The position numbers and the translations under genes were made by a program. From positions 1 to 5,603 of the forward strand of contig DATGIQ010000279.1 of NCBI GenBank assembly GCA_035295665.1: a DNA stretch of 5,603 bases, in the 5' to 3' direction. Shown here one piece after another: positions 1 to 5,603 of the stretch (its first letter is position 1; each line of letters opens with the position of its first letter). The notes under the pieces were generated by a model that worked only from the letters and a program-made list of their open reading frames with translations, was not told the origin of the DNA and searched no databases. This DNA comes from DATGIQ01 sp035295665. GTDB taxonomy: Bacteria > Planctomycetota > Planctomycetia > Gemmatales > Gemmataceae.

Positions 1-1042
1 TATCGGATGCGGTTTTCTGGAATGTCAGGCTCAGGGTGTGTGCCGTTCCCTGGCTATCATAGATCTGAATGGCGGTGTTGAAGGTATCCCCATTCTTGCC
101 CGTGGTCGTCACATTCAGGATGTGATCACTCCATTTCAGGCCGCCAACGTTGCCCGCAGAATCCGAGATGCTCAGACTCAGCTGAGAGGGACCGGTGGCG
201 TTATTCGTGACCACCACGTTGCCACTGGCGTCGATCGTTGCTGTGGATCCGGGAAAGCTGGCGTTGATTTTGTTGACGACATCCCCAAGTGTGGTCGTGG
301 CTCCGACGGAGAGCGTTACGTTGACCGTGGCGCCGGTGGTTGTAGTCCCCTGGATACGGATGGAGTCCGTGCCCCCATACGCCGCGGTGCTGTCGTCCAG
401 AGAGTTCAAGAGCGTGTTGGCCGTGGCGGGCGCTCCGCCGGTTTTGAAGGCCTGGCTGGTCGTCAGCACCTGGGCGAGCGGCCCGACGGCATTGGAACTC
501 AGATTTCCTTGAAGGGTCACGTTTGAGGTGACCTGGCCGGGAATGGCAGAGCCATAGGGAATCTTGATGTCGGACGATCCCGGAATCTGAAACGCCGGCG
601 AGGTGGCGGACCCTTCGCCCAAGCTCCCAAAACGCTGCAGACGGTCGCCGGTACCGGGATCGACCAGGAAGTTCTGCCCGTCCACGCCAAACGCTCCGGC
701 GCGGGTGTACAGGTCGCGGACCCCGTCATTAACCACAAAGAAACCATTGCCTTGGATGGCCAGGTCCAGGGGATTGCCGGTCGCCTGGAGTTCGCCCTGC
801 TGGAAGTCCGAATCGACCGATTCCGTCCGCACGCCCAGGCCCACCTGGAGGGGATTGGTCCCACTGAAGAACGAGCCTCCCGCACTGCCCGGGGACAACG
901 TTTGGTACAACAGGTCGCTGAAATGGACGCGCTGACTCTTGAACGCCGTCGTGTTGAGGTTCGCCAGGTTGTTGCCGACGACGTCGAGGGACTGCTGATT
1001 CGCGCTTAAACCAGAAACTGCCGTGAAGATACTATTCGCCAT
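1..1042 (-). CDS. flgE: Flagellar hook protein FlgE (3' end cut by window edge)
   Basis: FlgE is the structural subunit of the flagellar hook, exported by the flagellar type III system and polymerised outside the cell under the FlgD cap. The frame gives 347 residues from an ATG at 1042 and stays open to the left edge, so the C-terminus is missing. Residues about 3-38 are the N-terminal rod/hook helix shared by axial proteins (SGLSANQQSLDVVGNNLANL). Residues 88-104 hold the typical D1 motif TGNPLDLAIQGNGFFVV. Residues about 225-300 form a Thr/Val-rich stretch (LGDVVNKIN at 251-259) resembling a flagellin/hook IN motif. Residues 325-341 (IQIYDSQGTAHTLSLTF) match the FlaE/D2 hook domain. Start choice: GGAG at 1052-1055 lies 9 nt upstream of the ATG, and the rod helix begins at residue 3. 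It is the third gene of the leftward group, 51 bp after flgD. The rod motif also occurs in FlgF/FlgG, but the FlaE part and the flgD neighbour favour FlgE. Confidence 0.95.
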   Translation of the reverse strand, partial: MANSIFTAVSGLSANQQSLDVVGNNLANLNTTAFKSQRVHFSDLLYQTLSPGSAGGSFFSGTNPLQVGLGVRTESVDSDFQQGELQATGNPLDLAIQGNGFFVVNDGVRDLYTRAGAFGVDGQNFLVDPGTGDRLQRFGSLGEGSATSPAFQIPGSSDIKIPYGSAIPGQVTSNVTLQGNLSSNAVGPLAQVLTTSQAFKTGGAPATANTLLNSLDDSTAAYGGTDSIRIQGTTTTGATVNVTLSVGATTTLGDVVNKINASFPGSTATIDASGNVVVTNNATGPSQLSLSISDSAGNVGGLKWSDHILNVTTTGKNGDTFNTAIQIYDSQGTAHTLSLTFQKTASD

Positions 1043-1093
1043 GCTAAACCACTCCGAGGTGCTGGATCAAAGAAGAGGACATCGGGTAACAAA

Positions 1094-1525
1094 TCACGAG
1101 TTCGGTAGAATGCCGCGCACTTGATCAAGGGTCACAGCGTTTTGGCCCACAGTGAGCTGGAGCTGGCCATTGTTGATCTGGATCGAGCTGACGGTTCCTT
1201 GCTGCAGATTCGACGAGCCGGACTGGACGTAGCTGATGTTCTTGCCGATCAAGTTGGAACCCTGGCTCAATTCTTGAAGCAACAGCTGCGTGGAGAAGTT
1301 CGTGTTCAGCTGCGCGATGCTGTCTACCGTCGCAAACTGCGCGAGCTGGGACGTGAAATCGGTTGCGCTTACGGGGTTCAGGGGATCCTGATTCTGCAAT
1401 TGAGCAACGAGCAGCTGAAGAAATTGGCTCTCGCCGCCCTGCAAAATCCCGGAAACCGAGTTCGAGGCTGCCGTACCCAACGCATTGGTTGTGGTTCCGG
1501 CTGTCGTGACGCCGTTGACTGCCAT
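1094..1525 (-). CDS. flgD: Flagellar hook assembly (cap/scaffold) protein FlgD, short form
   Basis: FlgD sits at the tip of the growing hook and is needed for FlgE subunits to assemble; it is discarded when the hook is complete. The protein is 143 residues. Residues 34-65 carry the family hallmark: FLQLLVAQLQNQDPLNP at 35-51, followed by DFTSQLAQF at 56-64. Residues 92-143 (NLIGKNISYV, then a G-V-SI strand, QLQLTVG and VTLDQVRGI) look like the small Tudor-like C-terminal part. The Ig/FnIII-like domain present in longer FlgD proteins such as the 231-residue E. coli form appears absent; other short FlgDs of this size are known, for example in Bacillus. The first about 25 residues are Ala/Thr/Ser/Gly-rich and probably disordered, as usual for secreted axial substrates. 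A strong ribosome site, GAGGAG at 1535-1540, lies 9 nt before the ATG. It lies between fliK (41 bp) and flgE (51 bp). Confidence 0.95.
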   Translation of the reverse strand: MAVNGVTTAGTTTNALGTAASNSVSGILQGGESQFLQLLVAQLQNQDPLNPVSATDFTSQLAQFATVDSIAQLNTNFSTQLLLQELSQGSNLIGKNISYVQSGSSNLQQGTVSSIQINNGQLQLTVGQNAVTLDQVRGILPNS

Positions 1526-1566
1526 GACCGCTTGCTCCTCTCGGGCAATACAGGAAACCTGCTGCT

Positions 1567-3102
1567 TCAGACAACCACATCAACCACGCGCGAATTCGCC
1601 GCTTCCCCTCTCCACGTTCGCGGAGGTTTGCTCGACTTGTCCATCAAACCCGGACTTCCGCCCGACGCGTCCGACCCATCCTGTCGCGAATTCCGAGAGC
1701 CGGCATCGTTGTCCGCGACATCGAATCGACCAACCGCAATCCCTTCCTGCTGCAATCGTTGCCGTAGGGACTCCAGCTGACTCTGAAGCAATTGTCGAGC
1801 ACCGGGCTCATGCACAAAAAGGCGCGCACTGATGCCAGTGTCCGTGGCCGTCAAGTGAATGCGAACCGTTCCCAGCTCCGGGGGCTCAAGGTGAAGGTGG
1901 AACTCGGCGTGGCCTTCCCGCACCACGAACTCCGAGCGCGCCACGATGGACTCAGCAACCTGGTCGGCGGCCTGTCCTGGTTCCGGCGTTTTTTCGCTGG
2001 CCGGCACTGCGGATTTTCCGGCAATCCATCCATAGCTAGTAACGGCATCTCGAGCCGGACTGGTGGAGCTTTCTTTCGGACTAACCGAATCGTTTCGTTC
2101 GCTGTGATCCTTACCTTCCGCTTTGTTTCCCAGGTTGGCAAAGTCAGCGCCAACCACAAAGCCGGAAATCTGTGGCAACGCTTGCCCTGGTCTGCTGACC
2201 GGCAAACTTTGCGGAGTCAGTGGGGATGCAGGATTCGGAGAAGGAATGGCATTGGGCGTCAAAACCTGAGGCTGCGCTGCCTGGCCCGACGGTTCCAGCA
2301 CGAGTTGCGGTTGCTGTTCCGGAGGATGCGGGCTGAGCGGCGTCTGGGTCGTGGTTGATGCCGCAACCTTCGCCGGTGGTACCACGATCTGGCTGACTGC
2401 CTCTGGCGCGTGGGGCAGCACATTAGCCACCGACGGCTGCACTTGTCCGGCAGCGGCTTGGGCTGCTCCGGTGATACCTGCCGGGTGTGCTTCCAAGGTC
2501 ACAGGGCCCGAAATCGTCTTGGAAAGCTCTTCGGCTACCGAACTTTGAACAACCGAAGGGCTCGGAACGAGAGATGGCACAGCGGGAGAGGAAGGCCCGA
2601 TCGGGGTCGCCGATGGTCCGGGGATGGCGGTGCTGGCGACTACTCCGGCAACCGTCGACGCGGACCCCGGGGCCGTCCCCGATACCACCATGGACGCCAG
2701 GGATACTGCTGCCACGTGGTTACGTGGAGTTGGCGACGGGACGGAGGCGGTTCCGGGCCCGGTCGAGCTGCTCCCGGATGGCGGAACCGACTGGGTTACC
2801 GGTGCCGGGCTAATGCCCGATCCACTCGGGTTGCCGGTCGGTGCAGAACCGACGTCCGATCGTTCCGGCGGCGAAATCTTGGGAGGTGGGCTATTCTGGG
2901 CCGGCTGTACGATTGGAGCAGGATTGTTGAGGGCCCGCTGCAGATCGTCTGCGAACACGCTCGATTTTTTCGGCCCCACCGGATCCGCCTGGTCGGACGG
3001 CACGCTTGGTTGCTCCGGCGAAAGTTGGTCCGAACCGTTCGCGGGATCGATAAGAGTCGGCATTGCTGCCGGAATCGAGCTGGTTCCCGGTAAGCTGAGC
3101 AT
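1567..3102 (-). CDS. fliK: Flagellar hook-length control protein FliK
   Basis: FliK is a secreted molecular ruler: its N-terminal part measures hook length, and its C-terminal domain contacts FlhB to switch export from hook to filament proteins. The predicted protein is 511 residues. Residues about 1-385 are low-complexity, rich in Pro, Ser, Ala, Val, Thr and Gln, as expected for the unfolded ruler part. Residues about 387-465 form the conserved C-terminal domain (Flg_hook family): LHLEPPELGTVRIHL at 403-417, then FVHEPGARQLL and SLRQRLQQEGIAVGRFDV. A Ser/Asp/Gly-rich tail ends in RVVDVVV. It is the first gene of the fliK-flgD-flgE group. The start is uncertain. The ATG at 3102 was chosen because the frame upstream enters the divergent intergenic region and then the opposite gene. 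No convincing ribosome site precedes it; an AGGAG at 3134-3138 is too far away. An alternative ATG is at 3063 (MPTLID), and a TTG at 3117 is also in frame. Family assignment is firm from the C-terminus; the N-terminal sequence itself is not diagnostic. Confidence 0.88.
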   Translation of the reverse strand: MLSLPGTSSIPAAMPTLIDPANGSDQLSPEQPSVPSDQADPVGPKKSSVFADDLQRALNNPAPIVQPAQNSPPPKISPPERSDVGSAPTGNPSGSGISPAPVTQSVPPSGSSSTGPGTASVPSPTPRNHVAAVSLASMVVSGTAPGSASTVAGVVASTAIPGPSATPIGPSSPAVPSLVPSPSVVQSSVAEELSKTISGPVTLEAHPAGITGAAQAAAGQVQPSVANVLPHAPEAVSQIVVPPAKVAASTTTQTPLSPHPPEQQPQLVLEPSGQAAQPQVLTPNAIPSPNPASPLTPQSLPVSRPGQALPQISGFVVGADFANLGNKAEGKDHSERNDSVSPKESSTSPARDAVTSYGWIAGKSAVPASEKTPEPGQAADQVAESIVARSEFVVREGHAEFHLHLEPPELGTVRIHLTATDTGISARLFVHEPGARQLLQSQLESLRQRLQQEGIAVGRFDVADNDAGSRNSRQDGSDASGGSPGLMDKSSKPPRTWRGEAANSRVVDVVV

Positions 3103-3135
3103 CGCGCTGAGGTACAAAACGTTGAGAAGAAGTCT

Positions 3136-3157
3136 CCTATATTGCGTCAAGTATAGG
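3136..3157. repeat. Imperfect palindrome in the fliK/HDOD divergent region
   Basis: The left arm CCTATATTG (3136-3144) pairs with CAA (3148-3150) and TATAGG (3152-3157), leaving a 3-nt centre CGT and a single unpaired G at 3151. That gives 9 matched positions on each side. It lies 34 bp upstream of the chosen fliK start and about 130 bp upstream of the HDOD start. A regulator-binding operator is the natural reading, but no specific regulator can be named. A structure in a leader RNA is possible if transcription starts to its right. Confidence 0.5.
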
Positions 3158-3163
3158 TCGCAA
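3136..3163 (-). promoter_or_regulatory. Candidate sigma70-type promoter for fliK-flgD-flgE
   Basis: Read on the minus strand, TTGCGA (3163-3158) and TATAGG (3141-3136) are 16 bp apart; each matches 4 of 6 consensus positions. Transcription would then begin near 3129, giving a leader of about 27 nt to the ATG at 3102. A second -10-like hexamer, TATACT (3155-3150), lies inside the same palindrome but lacks a recognisable -35. No sigma54 (GG-N10-GC) or sigma28 (TAAA/GCCGATAA) signature was seen in 3103-3286. The match is weak and rests mainly on position. Confidence 0.25.
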
Positions 3164-3286
3164 ATGGGAAGGTCGTCGGCATGGCGGAAGGGTTTCCCCG
3201 TGGAGTGCGGATTCGCACGCCGTTTCTGGTCTATAGTTGGATGTTGGCAAAAACCCTCCGTACTATTGCGCCCGGTTGAGATACTT

Positions 3287-4210
3287 ATGAGCATCCTGAG
3301 ACTGAACCGCCAGCCAACCGGCATGGCCGACTCGATGCTGAACACCTTGAAGGATAGCGTGGGAGAACTGGGGACGATCCCCACGCTTCCCGATGCGGCC
3401 CTCAAAGCGATGGCCGCGTTGAAAGACCCGGATTGCTCGCTCGACCTCTTGGCCGGCATCATCGGACGCGACCCGGCCCTGACGGCGGGCATCCTGCGCC
3501 TGGCCAACAGCGCGTTGTACCGCACGGGGCGTACGATCCAGAGCATCGAGCAGGCGGTCTTTCGCCTCGGAACACGAGAATGTCAGAACTTGATCTTGAC
3601 GGTGAGTATGCAGAGCATGTTTCGCCGCGTCGGCAAGGCCCAGCAGGCCGCTTGTGAGCGGCTGTGGCGGCATTCGTTGTTGACGGCGTCTCTGTGTCGC
3701 CGCCTCAACAGCGAACTGACGCTCGGGTTCAACGGCGAAGAGTTCGCGTGCGGGATCGGCCATGATCTGGGACGCATCCTCATCGTTCTGGTCGCTTTCG
3801 AAGCGTTCCAGCGGGCTGACCCCTTGGATTTCGAAGAAGGCCCCGGCATCTTGGAACGTGAGCAGAGCGTGCTCGGCACCGACCACTGCTTTTTCGGAGC
3901 CTGGTACGCCTCCATGAATCAATTGCCCGCGTCAATGATCAATGCCGTGCAATTCCATCACCGAGTCCCGGAAGCTGGGGAGGCAGCACCGCTCGTCAGC
4001 CTGGTGGCGACGGCGGACCACATGGCCAACCATCTGCAGCGTGGGCTTTCCATCAGCGAGTATACGCCCCGGCTCAACACGGGGTTGGAGTTCCTGACCG
4101 CCCGACTCACGGAAAAGCAAAAGGAATGGTTTGACGGGCACCTACATGCGCTCATGGAGAGTACCCTCGAAGAAGTTGGTGAGCTGGAGCCCAGTTGTGC
4201 CCCAGCCTGA
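3287..4210 (+). CDS. HDOD-domain signalling/regulatory protein
   Basis: This 307-residue cytoplasmic protein consists almost entirely of an HDOD domain, a module related to HD phosphohydrolases and found in bacterial signalling proteins, some linked to motility. Residues about 28-105 carry the typical N-terminal part: IPTLPDAALKAMAALKDPD (31-49), IIGRDPALTAGILRLANSAL (58-77), then SIEQAVFRLG (86-95). The HD-like half follows: WRHSLLTAS (127-135), GIGHDLGRI (156-164), LGTDHCFFGAW (196-206), AVQFHHR (220-226) and ATADHMANHL (241-250). Potential metal ligands H129, H159/D160, H200, H224/H225 and D244 are all present; whether the protein is catalytic cannot be told. No receiver, GGDEF, EAL or membrane segment is attached, and the C-terminus (about 275-307) is a helical, acidic tail. 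The ATG at 3287 was chosen: weak GAG-type ribosome site 6 nt upstream, and the domain starts about 28 residues in. A second in-frame ATG is at 3323. It is divergent from fliK and followed by a terminator-like hairpin. Its flagellar location suggests a role in motility control, which is inference. Confidence 0.92.
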   Translation: MSILRLNRQPTGMADSMLNTLKDSVGELGTIPTLPDAALKAMAALKDPDCSLDLLAGIIGRDPALTAGILRLANSALYRTGRTIQSIEQAVFRLGTRECQNLILTVSMQSMFRRVGKAQQAACERLWRHSLLTASLCRRLNSELTLGFNGEEFACGIGHDLGRILIVLVAFEAFQRADPLDFEEGPGILEREQSVLGTDHCFFGAWYASMNQLPASMINAVQFHHRVPEAGEAAPLVSLVATADHMANHLQRGLSISEYTPRLNTGLEFLTARLTEKQKEWFDGHLHALMESTLEEVGELEPSCAPA

Positions 4211-4246
4211 GAACACGATCCGGTTGCGGGTGTTCGTTTTCGTTTC
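4211..4246 (+). terminator. Probable rho-independent terminator after the HDOD gene
   Basis: Directly after the stop codon, GAACAC (4211-4216) pairs with GTGTTC (4230-4235). An inner CCG (4220-4222) pairs with CGG (4227-4229) around a GTTG loop, leaving a 3-nt bulge GAT on the left side. The hairpin is followed by GTTTTCGTTTC, a T-rich but interrupted tract. The stem is moderate and the tract imperfect, so termination may be partial and allow some read-through into the next gene. Confidence 0.5.
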
Positions 4247-4273
4247 GTGGCGGTTTGCCCAGCCGCGCGTTAG

Positions 4274-4279
4274 TATGAT
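4274..4279 (+). promoter_or_regulatory. Possible -10 element just upstream of the FliK-like gene
   Basis: TATGAT matches the sigma70 -10 consensus at 5 of 6 positions and ends 8 nt before the ATG at 4288. No convincing -35 or extended -10 is visible. If it is used, the transcript would begin within a few bases of the start codon and be leaderless. Chance occurrence is quite possible. Confidence 0.2.
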
Positions 4280-4287
4280 GAATACCT

Positions 4288-5603
4288 ATGCCGATCGAGG
4301 GAACCCAACCTGCCGGCGGAGGAGCATTGCCGCTTTTGGAAGCGGCCGCGGTGCGTGCCGTCGGTGCCGGCCGAAATCTGCAGATCGGCGAAATCATCCG
4401 CGCGACCGTTCTGGGCACCACCGCGGATCGAGCCATTCTGGATCTGAACGGTTCCCCATTTAGCGTGGACCGTACTCCCGGCCTGGAAACGGGAGCGGAA
4501 GTATCGGTCCGTGTGACAGGATTAACGCCTCAGCCAACCCTGGAAGTCGAGAGTCTCACCCCAGGCTCGGATCAGAAAGCCTCGTTCCTGCAAGTGGGAC
4601 AGGAAGTCGAAGGCAAGCTGCTGCAACAACTCGCCCCGGACCGGTTTCTGGTGGCGATCGGCGGCAATCAGGTTGAAGCCGTGGTCCTCGAGGGCGTGGC
4701 GGATGGCCAGCCGGTGCAACTCCGGGTGGCGGAGGTTCAGCCGCAGCTGCTCCTGCACATTGCCGGTTCCGGCCCCGCCATCGAGGCGGATGTAGTCAGC
4801 CTGATCCGTGCCCATCTTGGCGATTTATCCCCGGGCGGTGCACCTTTGGCCGACCTTCAGGCAGCCCTGGGCCGCCTGGCTGCCGGCAGTTCACCACAAG
4901 CGTCTCTGCCCAGCGTGGCCCGGCTGCAAGCATTCCTCCAAACCGTCCTCAATCCCCAGACGACCCTGGACGCAGACGGGCTGGCTCACCTGGTCCGGGA
5001 CGGTGGGCTGCATTACGAAGCCAAGCTTGCTCAGTTGGTTGTGTCGGCCGCTCCGACCCCCGGCCAGATCGCAGCGCGCGACCTGAAGGGGCTTCTCCTT
5101 CAGGTTCAGCATGATTTGACGGCCGAGACTCCTTCGTCCCGGCCGGTGGCGTTGCCTTCTGAGACCAGTCCGCGCGCGCCCCTGCCATCTTCGGCTGCGC
5201 TTACCCAGCCCGCTACGAGCTCGACGGATTTCATCACGAATTTCCTGGGTCATCTTGAAACGCAACAAGCGCTCAATCTTTTGGCGCAATTGCACGCCAC
5301 ACCCTTTCAGCTTCAAATCCCGCTCTTCACCGGCGGTGCATTTTCCACGGTGCACCTGGGGATTGAGCCCGATGCCGACTCAAATCCGAAAGGGGAGGGG
5401 GGTGCCTCCCGTGGCGGCTACAACCTGTATTTTCAGCTCGAGCTGGAACCATTCGGCCAGACCCGAATTGATGCGCGCATCATACCCCAGAGCATCCGCG
5501 TAAACTTTTTCTTCGAGCAGGCTCAGGCCGTAGCCCGGGTCCGGTCCGAACTGCCCGCCCTTAGCGAAACGCTCCGATCACTCGGATTTGATGAAGTGCT
5601 GCT
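4288..5603 (+). CDS. FliK-like flagellar hook-length control family protein (3' end cut)
   Basis: The frame gives 438 residues from an ATG at 4288 and is still open at the right edge. Residues 31-90 and 101-160 are two related beta-rich modules (LQIGEIIRATVLG and LQVGQEVEGKLLQ at their starts, GAEVSVRVTGLTPQPTLEV and GQPVQLRVAEVQPQLLLHI at their ends). Residues 160-278 look mainly helical, and 281-312 are a Pro/Ser/Thr/Ala-rich linker. Residues about 338-438 resemble the FliK C-terminal (Flg_hook) fold: FQLQIPLFTGG (340-350), YNLYFQLELEPFGQTRIDAR (378-397), SIRVNFFFEQ (402-411), then a helix LPALSETLRSLGF (422-434). An in-frame stop at 4279-4281 makes this the first possible ATG. No clear ribosome site precedes it. 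It follows the HDOD gene by 77 bp. Function in hook-length or export-switch control is inferred from the C-terminal pattern; the sequence lacks the classic LxPxELG form (EPFG instead), so it could serve a different flagellar or export-related role. In other genomes such genes are often followed by a small FlhB-like gene, which would lie outside this window. Confidence 0.82.
   Translation, partial: MPIEGTQPAGGGALPLLEAAAVRAVGAGRNLQIGEIIRATVLGTTADRAILDLNGSPFSVDRTPGLETGAEVSVRVTGLTPQPTLEVESLTPGSDQKASFLQVGQEVEGKLLQQLAPDRFLVAIGGNQVEAVVLEGVADGQPVQLRVAEVQPQLLLHIAGSGPAIEADVVSLIRAHLGDLSPGGAPLADLQAALGRLAAGSSPQASLPSVARLQAFLQTVLNPQTTLDADGLAHLVRDGGLHYEAKLAQLVVSAAPTPGQIAARDLKGLLLQVQHDLTAETPSSRPVALPSETSPRAPLPSSAALTQPATSSTDFITNFLGHLETQQALNLLAQLHATPFQLQIPLFTGGAFSTVHLGIEPDADSNPKGEGGASRGGYNLYFQLELEPFGQTRIDARIIPQSIRVNFFFEQAQAVARVRSELPALSETLRSLGFDEVL

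Larger units (their letters stand above)
3103..3286. other. Divergent intergenic region between fliK and the HDOD gene
   Basis: This 184-bp stretch separates two genes transcribed away from each other, so it should carry both promoters. It contains the palindrome at 3136-3157 and a small inverted repeat GTGCG-gatt-CGCAC at 3205-3218. On the plus strand, TACTAT (3261-3266) is a weak -10-like hexamer 20 nt before the HDOD start codon, without a good -35. Both neighbouring reading frames happen to stay open through the region, but nothing in it looks like a protein domain. No RNA gene was recognised. Confidence 0.6.

Noticed and set aside
38..526. A 162-codon plus-strand open frame within flgE.
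   Set aside because: It is fully antisense to the flgE coding sequence, whose protein matches the hook family throughout; the shadow translation is Gly/Arg/Val-rich without features.
1121..1780. A 219-codon plus-strand open frame across flgD and the end of fliK.
   Set aside because: It is antisense to flgD, which has an unmistakable family motif and ribosome site; the plus-strand translation shows no recognisable domain.
3205..3218. Small inverted repeat GTGCG-gatt-CGCAC in the divergent region.
   Set aside because: Arms of 5 bp are common by chance in GC-rich DNA; noted in the intergenic entry but not called as an operator or terminator since no T-tract follows.
2624..3286. The HDOD reading frame stays open upstream to an ATG at 2624, giving a possible 528-residue protein.
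   Set aside because: This part lies antisense to fliK, is Gly/Asp/Pro-rich without any domain pattern, and the HDOD domain fits the usual stand-alone length from 3287.
3103..3546. The fliK reading frame stays open upstream to an ATG at 3546, giving a possible 659-residue protein.
   Set aside because: The extension runs antisense through the well-supported HDOD gene and the intergenic region, and its translation (Arg/Ser/Pro-rich) has no FliK-like or other domain character.
4250..4267. Possible second hairpin GCGG/CCGC before the FliK-like gene.
   Set aside because: Only 4 bp per arm with a 10-nt loop, too weak to support.
4891..5355. A 154-codon minus-strand open frame inside the FliK-like gene.
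   Set aside because: The plus-strand frame is continuous with a plausible domain layout; the antisense product is an Arg/Gly/Gln-rich shadow.

Overview
The window is a flagellar hook-assembly locus from a motile, fairly GC-rich Gram-negative-type bacterium. It holds five protein genes, two of them cut by the window edges, and no RNA genes, insertion sequences or CRISPR arrays. The gene set (short FlgD, Pro/Ser-rich FliK, a second FliK-like protein and an HDOD regulator) would fit Nitrospira or a similar deep-branching phylum. That placement is an impression from gene style, not a demonstrated assignment.

Minus strand, positions 1-3102: three genes are read leftwards in the order fliK (hook-length control), flgD (hook cap/scaffold) and flgE (hook protein, 3' end outside the window). 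The gaps are 41 and 51 bp with no terminator between them, so they very probably form one operon. FlgD caps the growing hook and lets FlgE subunits add. FliK is the secreted ruler that stops hook growth and switches the export gate, through FlhB, to filament substrates.

Positions 3103-3286: this is a 184-bp divergent intergenic region. It contains a striking imperfect palindrome (3136-3157) overlapping a weak promoter-like pair facing fliK, and is a candidate operator.

Plus strand, positions 3287-5603: an HDOD-domain signalling protein (307 aa) comes first, followed at once by a hairpin plus T-rich tract resembling a terminator. A large second protein with a FliK-type C-terminal domain then runs off the right edge. 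Its N-terminal part carries two tandem copies of a roughly 60-residue beta-rich module. Two divergently transcribed genes with FliK-type C-terminal domains, flanking a signalling gene, are the most interesting aspect of the locus.

The long open frames antisense to these genes (for example the rightward extension of the fliK frame to 3546 and the leftward extension of the HDOD frame to 2624) are judged to be shadows of GC-rich codon usage.
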